DNA from: Andalucia godoyi
Lineage: Eukaryota; Discoba; Jakobea; Jakobida; Andaluciidae
NCBI GenBank assembly: GCA_009859145.1
Contig: VRVR01000003.1
Span: 469,121 to 533,120, forward strand
Direction: 5' to 3'
DNA length: 64,000 nt
The translations under genes and the position numbers were made by a program. The notes beneath the pieces were generated by a model. The model ran no database searches. It saw nothing but the letters and a program-made list of their open reading frames with translations, and was not told where the DNA came from. Numbering within the stretch: position 1 is the first letter of the stretch; every line of letters starts with the position of its first letter. Below, piece by piece: positions 18,051 through 27,849 of the stretch.

Positions 18051-19823
18051 ATGTCGTCGAACATGTCGTTCCGCAGCAGAGGCACATGGAGATCTCAAGG
18101 AATCGTGATGTCCAGTAGCAATTCTCAGTTTGGGAGTCGCAGTGTGTCGTATCATGCCCATCGATCGATGTTGCAGAATGATGAGTCCAGCTCAGCGCGT
18201 CCTTCTGATTCGTTTCAGATTTCGTTGGAACACGAGCCGCAAACAAGCTCGACTTCGGGATATGAGCCGCGAAACCATCAGAACCGCTCCATGCATTACC
18301 GCAGTTCCGAACAAACCAGCATAGACTCGGTCCCGTCTGTGCATACGTTGCACATCCACTCGCACTCAGACGATGACGAGCCTTCGCAAGCAGAGTTTCT
18401 GAGGAGAATGCGAGAACGACGAAGGCTTCAGCAACAACAGCAGCAGCATGCCTCTGCAATTGTTTCTCCTCGCAGGCCACTGTGGACCGTCGAAGTTGCC
18501 TCGCCGGAAGATGTGTCACGCAGCAGTCGTCCCTTGCCGGTAAATGCGTATGGACAGGGAACTGGTAATCGAAACAGCGGGCGACATGCGCGAGGACGAA
18601 GTTCTTCGCTCAACGGGACTTCGTCGTCGAGCAGAAATTCATGGTCCGAGTCCGGGGGATCTTCGTTACTTGTCGTAGGGGATGCGTGGCATCCCGGACC
18701 CAGCGAACTGGGAAATGGTACCACGCTGACATCCACGGATCAGCAGCAACTGTCGCGGCTGGGAAGTTCGACAGAGGGAGGGTCGAGTCTCTCGGGTGCA
18801 AGCGTGACCGCGACTGCGACTGCGACTGCGACTGCGACTGCAACTGCGACTGCGACGGGTGGTGGGAGTGGGAATACGGCAGCAGAGCCTGCTATCGAGT
18901 CGAGAGTCTCTACGGATGGAAGGCCGCCAACGGTGATCGTCCAACTGGATGATGCAAATGGGAACTCGTTCTCGTATGCCGGTGCTCTGCCTCCGTACGG
19001 AGAGACGCGGTGTGCAAAGCCAAAAGCATACTCGTCCTCGGATTACGACGATTACGATGAAGCTTCGCCAACGAACCGCGTGAATTCGGATGTTTCAGAA
19101 AATGATCCTGCTGTGCAAAGACAAGAGTGTGTAGATGTGTTTGCGTCCTTTTTCGATCCCTTCAAGGACAAAGTGCTCTCATCGCTTCCGCCGCAACAGG
19201 GAACGTGCTGGGGAGCGCGGTTTCGCATTCGGAAAATGGTCCGGTTTGGAAGACTGCAGTGGAATTGCTACAGCCATGACCAAACGTTCTGTCTTGCTGG
19301 GCGGTTGAAAGCATCCAAACCGTGGCTCCGTCTTTCGTCCAATGTTCAAAACTTGCAGAAGGGAGGAAATCCGTCCTACAAAGGCAAGGTAGTTTTTTCA
19401 GAGAATACCAAAACAGGATCTGCGTTTCGCGTCCTGGCGAGCAATCGGGTGCTTCTGTGCACGGGGCGCTGGTCGACAATCAAACGGAAAACGTTTGTCG
19501 ATTACAATTACCAGTTGCATGTCTCCTTGTCTCCCATTTTCATCAACCACGTCGAACCTGGGCCAGATGGACTGGCGCTCGTGGGGAAAAAGGCATCGAT
19601 TTCCGATCCCATGTTTGTCGCCACAACGAGCGATGTCACTCGTCGACCCGTAATTGTCGTTGGCCGCAGTGGACCACGGGAAAACACCCACAGCACCCAC
19701 TCCACCGTGGATGTTGATGTTTGCGAGTTCATGTTTCAGCATCCTTTGGATCTGACCACAGCGTTTGCTGTCGTTTGTGCCGCGTTTCACGACGCATTTT
19801 TCGCATTTCGTCAAGTTTCATAA
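18051..19823 (+). CDS. Tubby-like protein
   Basis: This 590-residue protein has a long disordered Ser/Arg-rich N-terminus with a (TA)9 run (about 260-280). The C-terminal domain (about 365-590) contains TFCLAGRLKASKPWLRLSSN, GGNPSYKGKVV, RRPVIVVGRS and a final HPLDLTTAFAVVCAAFHDAF. These match in order the tubby-domain elements: the FLLAGRK strand, the YIGKLRSN strand, the ExGRxS-type strand and the terminal hydrophobic helix that threads the barrel. Tubby domains bind phosphoinositides; animal TULPs traffic receptors into cilia. The similarity is partial, with an insertion around residues 500-540, so assignment is probable and not certain. Start at the ATG at 18051. Confidence 0.6.
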   Translation: MSSNMSFRSRGTWRSQGIVMSSSNSQFGSRSVSYHAHRSMLQNDESSSARPSDSFQISLEHEPQTSSTSGYEPRNHQNRSMHYRSSEQTSIDSVPSVHTLHIHSHSDDDEPSQAEFLRRMRERRRLQQQQQQHASAIVSPRRPLWTVEVASPEDVSRSSRPLPVNAYGQGTGNRNSGRHARGRSSSLNGTSSSSRNSWSESGGSSLLVVGDAWHPGPSELGNGTTLTSTDQQQLSRLGSSTEGGSSLSGASVTATATATATATATATATGGGSGNTAAEPAIESRVSTDGRPPTVIVQLDDANGNSFSYAGALPPYGETRCAKPKAYSSSDYDDYDEASPTNRVNSDVSENDPAVQRQECVDVFASFFDPFKDKVLSSLPPQQGTCWGARFRIRKMVRFGRLQWNCYSHDQTFCLAGRLKASKPWLRLSSNVQNLQKGGNPSYKGKVVFSENTKTGSAFRVLASNRVLLCTGRWSTIKRKTFVDYNYQLHVSLSPIFINHVEPGPDGLALVGKKASISDPMFVATTSDVTRRPVIVVGRSGPRENTHSTHSTVDVDVCEFMFQHPLDLTTAFAVVCAAFHDAFFAFRQVS

Positions 19824-20327
19824 TGCTGTATGTATGTACGTATGTATGTGCGTATGTATGTATGTAATTTTTATGTACAGTATGTATATATAGGGTGTTT
19901 TAACATGTGAAGGTCAGCATAGAAAGAGCAGCGAAATGAAGACACGCTTCCCCCACAAACTGAAGCAGCATGGTCGCTCGAATCTCCCAGCACGGACATC
20001 GTCTTCTCTGGTGGTGGTCACAATGATGTAAACCTGGAATGGCGCACGAAAATATTTATCATCTTGAGAAAAAACACCAAGCGGGTGTGCTGGGGAATGG
20101 CGGGGCCTGACTAACGGCCCGCATCCGGAACACTGATTCCTTTGCGCTGGTAAGCAGCCAGCAACGATAATGCAATGCTTAGCAATGAACATGTCTGATT
20201 AGTGGTTGTGATATACTGCTGGTGCGGGAAATGCAGTTAGGGGAGAAGGAAGGGGGAGGGGGGGGGGGGGGGGGGAGTTGGATGGGGAGAAACAGTGTTG
20301 ATAAGAAACGAGTGGTCACACACTGTT
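19824..20327. other. Convergent gap with TATG repeats and a poly-G tract
   Basis: Imperfect tatg/tgta repeats occupy about 19829-19885 and a 19-nt G run lies at 20257-20275. A 92-codon minus-strand ORF (19914-20192) contains CSGCG but nothing else recognisable and is not called. Confidence 0.5.
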
Positions 20328-22610
20328 CTAGTTGCGAACCGTTTCCACTGATAACAGACGCCTCTGCAATGAATTGATCTGCTCCTGAAGTTCCTTCATC
20401 TCATCGTACGTCCTCAGTTCCTTGTACTGGACTTCTGTTCGCAAACGTTGGTTTTCCTCGTTGAGAGCTTTGAGCTTCAGCTCGTACTCCCTCTTCTGCG
20501 CCGAAATTTGCTCATTTCGAACAAACTCCATTTCTGCCACAATGTCATCGATCGTCTTCTTCAGCGCAGCATCGTTTGCCCTTGAGGCATTGGGAGAATT
20601 CGCCACGGCAGACATCTGTGCTCGAGTCTTGCGTGCATTGATCTTCTCCATTTCCTGCAGAGAATGGACTGCGCTGCGCAGCTTCTGCACTTCTCTCATG
20701 TATCTCTTCTTCTCCTCAATGTGCTTCTCCAACTCTTTCTTCAGCTGCTGATTGACTTGGTTGAGAGCCTGCATAGATTGGGTGAAATCACTTTGTGAAG
20801 CGCGGATGTCCGTGAGCGCTTTTTGACGAGGGCCGTCAAACCAAGTCTTGATGGAAAACGTCGTCTCCAGCATCTTTGTGAGTTCCCTTGCGCGCTTGAG
20901 ATTTTCCAAGTCCTCCGTTCTTGTAACTGTCAACGGCCCGACTTTGAGAGTATCAACATGGTGAACATACATTGCAGACAGCCGATCGTTCTCTGCTTGC
21001 AGTGATCGAACTTGGTTGCGCAACGCATGAACATCCTCCAGATCCTTTCGCACTCTGTGGTACTCCGTTTGCATCCGCCCGAGCTCCTCCTCGAGCAGAG
21101 AGATGCGGTCCCGCAATTGTCGATTTTCCGCAAGGATGCTCTCGGATATCTCCACCGGCCAGGATGACGGCTGCGACGCAAACGGCTGGATTCTTGATTC
21201 GCCAAACTTTGCTGCATACGACGAAAACTCTCGCTCACGCTCCTCTCCAAGCAACAATAAATTTTGGTTCACATGAGCAACTGCCTCGTCAATTCGCAAC
21301 TGCCAATCCGCGGACAAATAGTCCTGCAGTACTCGCATGGTTTCTGCCGACAGGACATCGCTGTCAAAAAGCGCATCCCCGGGCTGACTGAGAGAGTCCA
21401 ACGTTGGATCGATCTCGCTATATTCTGCACCACTCTTTGTGTTCCCTCGTTGTGAGATTGCGGCTTTTGCAGCATAGCTACCATTGGCGCCGCCAGATCT
21501 GGGAGCAGGTGACGCTCCTGGAGTCCCAGATGGCGATTTCTTTGCCCCGCGGTTGGCACTAAGCACAGAATCTCCTGCGTCGGATCGAGCAGCCGGGGTT
21601 GCGGGTCTCGGAAGCGCGGATGACCGATCCGATGCAGCAGATGGAGAGCTTGCACTCACCGGTTTCTTCTGACTGTTGTTCTGCGGTTGTGCTGTCGATC
21701 GTTTTGAAGACTTTGGAGTCTCTTGTCCTTGTCCTTGTCCTTGCTCCATCTCTTCTCGCTGCAAGTCCTTTGTTGGCGCGCCCGACTCCGAGGAAATGGG
21801 CCCAGAACGCTTTGCCGAGTTGGTTCGGTGCGAGTACTCATCTTCTCGTACCGCAGAGATCCCATCGTATTCTTCAGCATCCGGCTGTTCCACGTGAAGA
21901 TTTGCATTCTGCAGAGCGGATCTTGTGGCCAGTTTTCGAAGCGATTCGTTCTCCTCGCGAAGCAAACTCAATTCTGCGGTGAAGCTCGACTCCAGCGCTG
22001 CGATTTCCGCAGAATGCGACTTTTCCATGTCGTCCAGCATTCGTGACATAGCAAGCGTTTCCGATGCCTTCTCATCGTGCAATCGTCTCCACCTCTCCAC
22101 ATCTTCTGTTGCGTCATTCAGTTTTCTTTCCATTGACTTTTGGACCCGCTGAAGCTCTTCGTACATGGATGTCTTCTCAGCCGACACAATGCTCAGCTGC
22201 GCAGCAAATTCCTCATTCGACGCCGACGTTGAATCCGTCTGCATGCAAACATCAAACCTCTCGACCAAGCTTGATAGATTTGAGCTGGACAAGAGGCTGT
22301 AGTTACCGGCATCCCCCGCATGTCCTGCTCCAGCCACGTTGCTCATGCTGCTGGTGGTCGTGCTTCCCGACGCTACAATAGACTCGAGCTCTCGGTTGCG
22401 ATCGGCAAGCTTCTGGAAGCGCGCAATCAGTCGCTCCTTGTCATCCTGTGCAGATTTGAGCTGAGTTCGAAGAGAGGTATTCTCCTGTTGCAAAGAATAA
22501 AGGCGCGGCTCCAATTCCGAAATGTACGCATCCTGTGCAGAAATAATCCGCTTTAGCACCTCGGCCTTTTCGCCATCCGACACCGCATTCTTGTTTTTCG
22601 AATCGCTCAT
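20328..22610 (-). CDS. Long coiled-coil protein, unrecognised
   Basis: This 760-residue protein starts MSDSKNKNAVSDGEK. It has predicted coiled coil at about 15-90 and 130-225, a disordered Ser/Pro/Gly region at about 255-400, and heptad-rich helices from about 430 to the end (for example ENRQLRDRISLLEEELGRM and ALNEENQRLRTEVQYKELR). A conserved-looking segment, LETTFSIKTWFDGPRQKAL, interrupts the coils. Such architecture is usual in centrosomal, basal-body, golgin or cytoskeletal linker proteins, but no family signature was recognised. It diverges from the rnpA-like gene. Confidence 0.75.
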   Translation of the reverse strand: MSDSKNKNAVSDGEKAEVLKRIISAQDAYISELEPRLYSLQQENTSLRTQLKSAQDDKERLIARFQKLADRNRELESIVASGSTTTSSMSNVAGAGHAGDAGNYSLLSSSNLSSLVERFDVCMQTDSTSASNEEFAAQLSIVSAEKTSMYEELQRVQKSMERKLNDATEDVERWRRLHDEKASETLAMSRMLDDMEKSHSAEIAALESSFTAELSLLREENESLRKLATRSALQNANLHVEQPDAEEYDGISAVREDEYSHRTNSAKRSGPISSESGAPTKDLQREEMEQGQGQGQETPKSSKRSTAQPQNNSQKKPVSASSPSAASDRSSALPRPATPAARSDAGDSVLSANRGAKKSPSGTPGASPAPRSGGANGSYAAKAAISQRGNTKSGAEYSEIDPTLDSLSQPGDALFDSDVLSAETMRVLQDYLSADWQLRIDEAVAHVNQNLLLLGEEREREFSSYAAKFGESRIQPFASQPSSWPVEISESILAENRQLRDRISLLEEELGRMQTEYHRVRKDLEDVHALRNQVRSLQAENDRLSAMYVHHVDTLKVGPLTVTRTEDLENLKRARELTKMLETTFSIKTWFDGPRQKALTDIRASQSDFTQSMQALNQVNQQLKKELEKHIEEKKRYMREVQKLRSAVHSLQEMEKINARKTRAQMSAVANSPNASRANDAALKKTIDDIVAEMEFVRNEQISAQKREYELKLKALNEENQRLRTEVQYKELRTYDEMKELQEQINSLQRRLLSVETVRN

Positions 22611-23155
22611 AATTCTCTCCCCTTCCTTCTTCGATGATCAGCAAGATTTTTTAAAAAAAATATGAAAGAATAGTAAGGATTCCCGATTCCAGTACTGCTG
22701 TAAGAACAACACGGCGGCACTTGGATTCTGATACGAAGACTGGGAAAAAAAGGCACGCAAGCTCAGGAAAGTAACGTGTGTTTTAATTTTAAAAAACCAA
22801 CAAAACCAAAACCCAAAAACCCAAAACAACCAATTAATGAATGAATCGTTTGGTGATTATGACGCGCGTATACTGCTTGGTCTTGGCGAATGGTTAGCCG
22901 TTGGCTGTACAGCCGGAGAAGCCTCGCGTGGCTTTTGTCGGCGTGTGTTGGGGTCGGGGGGGATTGTCAGCCATGTCATTATGACAAAGAAGTGAAATCG
23001 AGCGAACGGACACTGCCTCCCCTCCACAGGGTGCTTGAGTCTCTGAGCCATGCACAACAGATTTCTTTGCCGTATTTCAGGGTTTTTTGCAGTGACGGTT
23101 ACGATGGTTGGCGAGTGAGGAAGCGAGGGCGTGGGATCTGCGAGGGATTTGGACG
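22611..23155. promoter_or_regulatory. Divergent promoter region
   Basis: The 545-nt gap between the coiled-coil gene and the RnpA gene has an A/C-rich stretch at about 22785-22835. No gene is seen. Confidence 0.35.
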
Positions 23156-24220
23156 ATGCATCGAGTGAAGAACCGGCTGCCGAGCATCAGCGGCCAAAAG
23201 TCATTTCGGCTGGCTGTGCAAGATCCGTCTCGGGTCCGGGTGCATTCGGAGATCGCAAGCATCACGTGTCGAAGGAGGAAAGCGACGGATGCGAGTCGTG
23301 TTTGCGGCAGACTGTTTGGCATTGTATCGAATTACGTCCGGACCAAGGAGTGCGGGTCAGTGCTGCAGGAATCAGAACAGTTCCAGCGCTTGCATGAAAA
23401 GCAATCTGATAATATATTTAATATTGATAACAAGGATCATTCACACAGGACAGCAACTACGGCAGCAGCGGCGGTGGCGCCGTCTGTGAGCATGAAGAGG
23501 ATGATTGCAGAGTGGAGGCAGGATGAAACGGTGGATGCGATAATGTGTCTTCCGCGGGTCAGTGTCGTCACTTCGAAAAAAGCGGTTTCTGCAAAGGCTG
23601 TGGAAAGGAATCGCACAAAGAGACGTGTCCGAGAAGCACTCCGGTTGTTGTGGAAGCGGCAGTGTGAGAGCTTCAATCTCCCAACTCAACCGGCAGAGAC
23701 GGCGTGCTCGGCACCGGTGAACGCAACTCCTTTGAGAAGTACAGATGTGCTTGCGGAAATCGATGCAGCACCTCCTGTGCAGTTGCACAAGCAGCGTGCA
23801 TTGTTGCACAGGAAAGAAGTGCTCTTTGTTCGAAACTGCGACTACCTCGTCAGCATGTCGTCGACGATTGCAGACGTGCCAATGGAAAGGCTATCCAGTC
23901 TTCTTGAAAACTCTCTCCGCTCGATCGCTCACCAGCTTTCCAAAGAACGGAATCCTCCGTCTCAACACGCCCACAATTCCGGCATTGGTGGCAGAGGGCA
24001 AGTCCGTGGCAAGGGACACGCCGAGACTCAGGAGGGCCATCAACGCACCCGCGGCAACAGTGCACAAGAATCCCGCATCCGACCACAGGGCGTACCACGA
24101 AGTCCAAACGGGGACGGAAGTGACAGTGGACGTGGAGGTGACAGTGCTCCCCCAAAAGGCGATTCGCGGAAAGACACAGCCAGTAAGAATCCAGAGCACC
24201 CCAGTTGTCGAGGCAAATGA
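23156..24220 (+). CDS. rnpA: Bacterial-type RNase P protein (RnpA), probably mitochondrial
   Basis: The first ATG of the frame is 23156, giving 354 residues. About 75 N-terminal residues are basic and Ser/Arg-rich, as in a mitochondrial presequence. LQESEQFQRLHEKQ then resembles the opening helix of RnpA. A spacer is followed by PRVSVVTSKKAVSAKAVERN and RTKRRVREALRLLW (around residues 135-165), the diagnostic RnpA RNR motif (K-AVxRNxxKRxxRE). A final DYLVSMSS strand and a LSSLLENSLRSI helix complete the alpha-beta fold. RnpA is the protein partner of the catalytic RNase P RNA in 5' tRNA maturation. In a nucleus it would partner a mitochondrial (or plastid) RNA. The Gly/Ser/Arg-rich C-terminal 95 residues lie antisense to RFT1. 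Confidence 0.75.
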   Translation: MHRVKNRLPSISGQKSFRLAVQDPSRVRVHSEIASITCRRRKATDASRVCGRLFGIVSNYVRTKECGSVLQESEQFQRLHEKQSDNIFNIDNKDHSHRTATTAAAAVAPSVSMKRMIAEWRQDETVDAIMCLPRVSVVTSKKAVSAKAVERNRTKRRVREALRLLWKRQCESFNLPTQPAETACSAPVNATPLRSTDVLAEIDAAPPVQLHKQRALLHRKEVLFVRNCDYLVSMSSTIADVPMERLSSLLENSLRSIAHQLSKERNPPSQHAHNSGIGGRGQVRGKGHAETQEGHQRTRGNSAQESRIRPQGVPRSPNGDGSDSGRGGDSAPPKGDSRKDTASKNPEHPSCRGK

Positions 24221-25645
24221 CAGCAGCGTCGGCATCGACGGAGAGAGCTGGCGGACCGTGGAAAGCATTGATGGAGTACTCGTGGTTCTGGTGGTGGTCC
24301 ACAGATGCGTCGTGGCCCGCACGGTCGAATTCACAATATGTGCCAGAATCATTCCGTGTGCACCGTACCGTGGAATCAAAAATGCGGCTGCGGACAGGAA
24401 CACAACGGAAAACGCCATGAGCAGTTTGTTTTGATAGGCCATTTCTTGGGGGATCGAGGCTGCTCGAGCATGAACAAACGCCTCGAGCATTCCGTTCAAA
24501 CTCATTGGCAAAATGTAAAAAAGGTACAGTGCAACAACAGAGGGTGCTGACGTGCCGTATGCCCACTTAGTGCCGTACAACATGAATATACCCGGCAAAG
24601 AAAAGAATAGCCCAATACCGGCAAACAAATACGACACATTGAGCGAAATCAAAACGCAGTCATGCAGTCTCGACAGTAACACCTTTGGATCTGCATGACG
24701 CTCGAAAGATGAGAACAGCGAGTATGACATTTCCTCTGCGGGCTGCAAAATCGTCCTTGCCACGAGCGACGCCAAGTTCGCAGCGAGGGAATACACAGCT
24801 TGTTCATCTGCCGTGGCCAGCGCAGCCAACATGATTCTTTCGCCCTCCTGCAAGAGATACTTGAGCAGCGTCTGCACCGAGAATCCGTAGACGGTCGACC
24901 AGATGCGTGGTCGGAAGATTTGCCGAAGCGAGACCGGATACAGCACTTGAATGCCGAATTCCGAGCGCAAATGCCGTGAAAAGCGTGCAAATGAGACGTA
25001 GCCCGCGAGAATCAACACGGCGCATGCAAACTGCGACCACGCATAGGCCATCACGTCCATTTTGAAAAACATCACAAGCATCCACATGCACAGCGTCTTT
25101 GCGAGAATGGCAGCCATTTCGATGATGCATCGCTCACGCACAAGCATGTTCTTTGCAAACACGTTGAAGTATGGTTCCGACGCAAGCTCAAGAACTGCGG
25201 AGCACACCATGACAAGATACGCACTGGATTTGGTCTCGTACGAAGACGGCCCCGCCGACAGTGTTGCCGCATCCGTCTCCGTGCTGCTAGAGCTGGTGTT
25301 GCTGGTGTTGTCAAGTGTCCAACGGGTGTAGCCAAGACAGAATGCAGAGAGCACGACACCGATCGGCACTACAACAAGCGATGTCTGGAAAATGGCAGCA
25401 TTGACTCTTCTTGGCGTCGCCTGCTCAGTCGACGACGGTGTGTAGGCCACACATGCCTTGCGAAATGGCTCTCGGCTCAAAAACAGGACTGTGGAAAGCA
25501 ACAGTTGCAACTGGACATTTGAAATCCCAAAAGCCTGCAGAGGAATCGTCCGCGCAATTTGCAAGTTTGCTAGAAATGGAACAATCCGAGCTACAAACTG
25601 CAACGATGCAAGAAACGAAAAGGCCTCCACGTACGACCTCGTCAT
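23891..25645 (-). CDS. RFT1: Rft1, dolichol-linked oligosaccharide translocation protein
   Basis: This 584-residue polytopic membrane protein starts at the ATG at 25645 (MTRSYVEAFSF). It contains family hallmarks: VLFLSREPFRKAC early on, FNVFAKNMLVRERCIIE, and LLKYLLQEGERIMLA in the middle. There are about a dozen hydrophobic segments, consistent with the MOP/MATE-like fold. Rft1 is an ER protein needed for N-glycosylation at the Man5GlcNAc2-PP-dolichol stage; its exact biochemical role is debated. A Ser/Thr-rich loop at about 115-145 is an insertion. The last 110 codons overlap the 3' part of the RnpA gene on the other strand. The final transmembrane segment (ALMALLSLGVSLA) and basic tail fall in that overlap, so the overlap looks genuinely coding on this strand. 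Confidence 0.9.
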   Translation of the reverse strand: MTRSYVEAFSFLASLQFVARIVPFLANLQIARTIPLQAFGISNVQLQLLLSTVLFLSREPFRKACVAYTPSSTEQATPRRVNAAIFQTSLVVVPIGVVLSAFCLGYTRWTLDNTSNTSSSSTETDAATLSAGPSSYETKSSAYLVMVCSAVLELASEPYFNVFAKNMLVRERCIIEMAAILAKTLCMWMLVMFFKMDVMAYAWSQFACAVLILAGYVSFARFSRHLRSEFGIQVLYPVSLRQIFRPRIWSTVYGFSVQTLLKYLLQEGERIMLAALATADEQAVYSLAANLASLVARTILQPAEEMSYSLFSSFERHADPKVLLSRLHDCVLISLNVSYLFAGIGLFFSLPGIFMLYGTKWAYGTSAPSVVALYLFYILPMSLNGMLEAFVHARAASIPQEMAYQNKLLMAFSVVFLSAAAFLIPRYGAHGMILAHIVNSTVRATTHLWTTTRTTSTPSMLSTVRQLSPSMPTLLSFASTTGVLWILTGCVFPRIAFWGSTVTSTSTVTSVPVWTSWYALWSDAGFLCTVAAGALMALLSLGVSLATDLPSATNAGIVGVLRRRIPFFGKLVSDRAERVFKKTG

Positions 25646-26034
25646 TCTCCACACACACCGCCGACAATATACAAAATTAGTACACTCATAATTACGGTAC
25701 TACTATCTGGTGTGTGTGTGTGTGTGTGTGCAATAATGCAATGCTGTCGTCCACCCCACAATCAGACTCTAATCGGGAGGTTTTTTTTCTTTTTTTGTTT
25801 TTTGTTTGGCCAAGACTCGCTAGCATCAAAGCCGAGTGCAGAACAGCGAGCAGTATTCCAAAATCCAAAGTGAGGCGCTGGACAACGAACACTGAACAAG
25901 AATAACAGCCACAAAGAGGAAAGAGGAAAAAGGGAAGGGAAGAGGGAAAAGAGAAGAGAGAAAAGGGAAAAGGGAAAAGGGAAAAGGCTATGCAAGAGTG
26001 TTGGTTGATGGGTTAAAGCGAGCGGGGGGAAAGG
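25646..26034. promoter_or_regulatory. Divergent promoter region (RFT1/NPRL2)
   Basis: The gap contains a GT run at 25711-25730 and a long gggaaaa/agaga purine tract at about 25914-25987. No gene is seen. Confidence 0.4.
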
Positions 26035-27651
26035 ATGAACGATCTGCTAGGTGTATTGTACTGCGAGTTTGATAATGACACAGGCCCAAAGCTCGTGTAT
26101 TCGCATCCGTCGAATGCATTGCCATCCGAAGTGTTTGATGCGTGTTCCGAATATGTGATTACGCGAAGTGCAGTGTCCACGCGGGTCATCTCGTGTCGTC
26201 CGACTCCTCACCTGCATCTCGTTGGAGTGCCGATCTACATTGAAGGCGCAAAGTACCGGCGAAACGCTCTCATTTTCAACGGCGTCTTTGTGTTCCGCAT
26301 TATGGATCTCGAATTCGACCCGATTCTCGCGGCACGGAACCGGTATCTTGCGTCCAAGTTTGCGTATTATCTGAAGCAGCTCGAAATGGAGTGCGCGTTC
26401 TTGTCCACACCTTTGACCAAGTCGAAGATTCCCGGAATCTTACAGACAATTTACGAAGGGCTTTCCTCAACGGGCTCGGCGGCAGTGCCTGTTGACGATG
26501 CACACGTGCTTCATTTCAAGTTTCTGCCGTTTTGTCCATCGTCGAACGAAGACGACGTTAGCCACGCGATCGAACACGGGACCACGAATGAGTCCGGGAA
26601 CGGCTCCGGGAGCGGCAACGAGATCGAGAAGAAACACGATCAGAGCTCAGTGCATGGCGTTGCAAAGACGCTTGCGCCCACACACAACCGCTCAGGCAGT
26701 GTCGAGAGCGACCAGGCAAGATCGGCTCGGCGATCGAGCAGTTCCGTGAGCACCTCGCTGCCCTTGGACAAGTCACGTGCGGAGATTGTGGCAACTGTGA
26801 CGACTGGGGCGACTGTGGCGACTGGGGCGACGGGTCTTGGCATATCCCATGTTCCGATTCTGGTGGCGGATCGCTCTCGAACGGATGCGTATTTTGAAAA
26901 ATGCGATCTCACATCAAACATTGTGTTTCGAGCAATCGATGGCGTGCGCACCGTCAAGGACATTGACAAGGTGACGGGTGTGAGTCCGGTGTTCGTTCGG
27001 CAGGTTATCAGCGGTCTCATGTCGCAGGGACTTGTTCGCGTGATTGGCGCTTTCGGGATGCATAACATGTATCGATGGGGTCCGGAACTTTCGCTGACTA
27101 CCATCCAAGAAGCGGTGACGTTGTGTTCATCGGTCCTCGAGCTACCGACGACTGTTATTCTTGCGCTGTTTTACTCGTTCCAGCCAGGAAACCGGCTCCG
27201 AGACATTTCAGGGCGCATTGACCACCTGCTGCGCAACAGTGAAGAGTGGAGCGAACGGTCTTTGTTTCGCGGACGGTCTCTGGATTGGAGGCAAATTGTC
27301 ACGGTGTGCGAGCTCTGTGGCTATGTGATTCGATACCACGAGTATCCGTTTTTGCTTGCGAACAACGTCCTTACACCACGTGTAGAACCGGCACCAATGG
27401 TGTCGCTTCCATTTGGTCCAACTCTCTCGGGCTCTTCGGACAGCTCAACCTCCAGCGTCACGGTCAGGAGTCGCTTGGCCGCAGCGGCTGCGTGCGGTCT
27501 CTCGCACGAGCTGTTATTGGACCTTGCACGCTATGTCAGTGATGGAAACGGGCGCATTTGCATGGACGACATTATTTGCAAATTCCAGTGGAGCTACGAG
27601 ACGGCAGTGGAGGCCGTTCGCTTTGCTGGGATGCGATGCTTGTGTCGATGA
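26035..27651 (+). CDS. NPRL2: Nprl2, GATOR1/SEACIT subunit
   Basis: This 538-residue protein begins MNDLLGVLYCEFDNDTGPKL, the N-terminal longin-like strand of Npr2/NPRL2. IYIEGAKYRRNALIFNGVFVF corresponds to the conserved Y-RNAL-FN element, and AYYLKQLEMECAFLS to the following helix. A low-complexity insertion (about 185-265) precedes winged-helix C-terminal domains (TVKDIDKVTGVSPVFVRQVI and so on). NPRL2 with NPRL3 and DEPDC5 forms the GATOR1 GAP for Rag GTPases, which restrains TORC1 during amino-acid starvation at the lysosome or vacuole. Length and layout are normal for the family. The partner subunits are not in the window. Confidence 0.9.
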   Translation: MNDLLGVLYCEFDNDTGPKLVYSHPSNALPSEVFDACSEYVITRSAVSTRVISCRPTPHLHLVGVPIYIEGAKYRRNALIFNGVFVFRIMDLEFDPILAARNRYLASKFAYYLKQLEMECAFLSTPLTKSKIPGILQTIYEGLSSTGSAAVPVDDAHVLHFKFLPFCPSSNEDDVSHAIEHGTTNESGNGSGSGNEIEKKHDQSSVHGVAKTLAPTHNRSGSVESDQARSARRSSSSVSTSLPLDKSRAEIVATVTTGATVATGATGLGISHVPILVADRSRTDAYFEKCDLTSNIVFRAIDGVRTVKDIDKVTGVSPVFVRQVISGLMSQGLVRVIGAFGMHNMYRWGPELSLTTIQEAVTLCSSVLELPTTVILALFYSFQPGNRLRDISGRIDHLLRNSEEWSERSLFRGRSLDWRQIVTVCELCGYVIRYHEYPFLLANNVLTPRVEPAPMVSLPFGPTLSGSSDSSTSSVTVRSRLAAAAACGLSHELLLDLARYVSDGNGRICMDDIICKFQWSYETAVEAVRFAGMRCLCR

Positions 27652-27849
27652 CGGTTTTTTTGTTTTTGTTTTCCTTCGCGGTGTTCTTTTTCGATTTTGA
27701 TTTTGGCAAATACTGCTCTTCAGCAACATATTAATTTATCAATTATCAATTCTTCCGCTTGTTTTTCTTTCTTCTTTTAAAAAATATCCTCCACACTGTT
27801 TTCACAACTCAACGACTACAATACACTGCACAGCACTGCACAAGACAGC

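Noticed and set aside
18790-18870. gcgactgcgact repeats as a CRISPR-like array
   Set aside because: It is a 6-bp coding microsatellite (Thr-Ala) in the tubby-like gene with no spacers.
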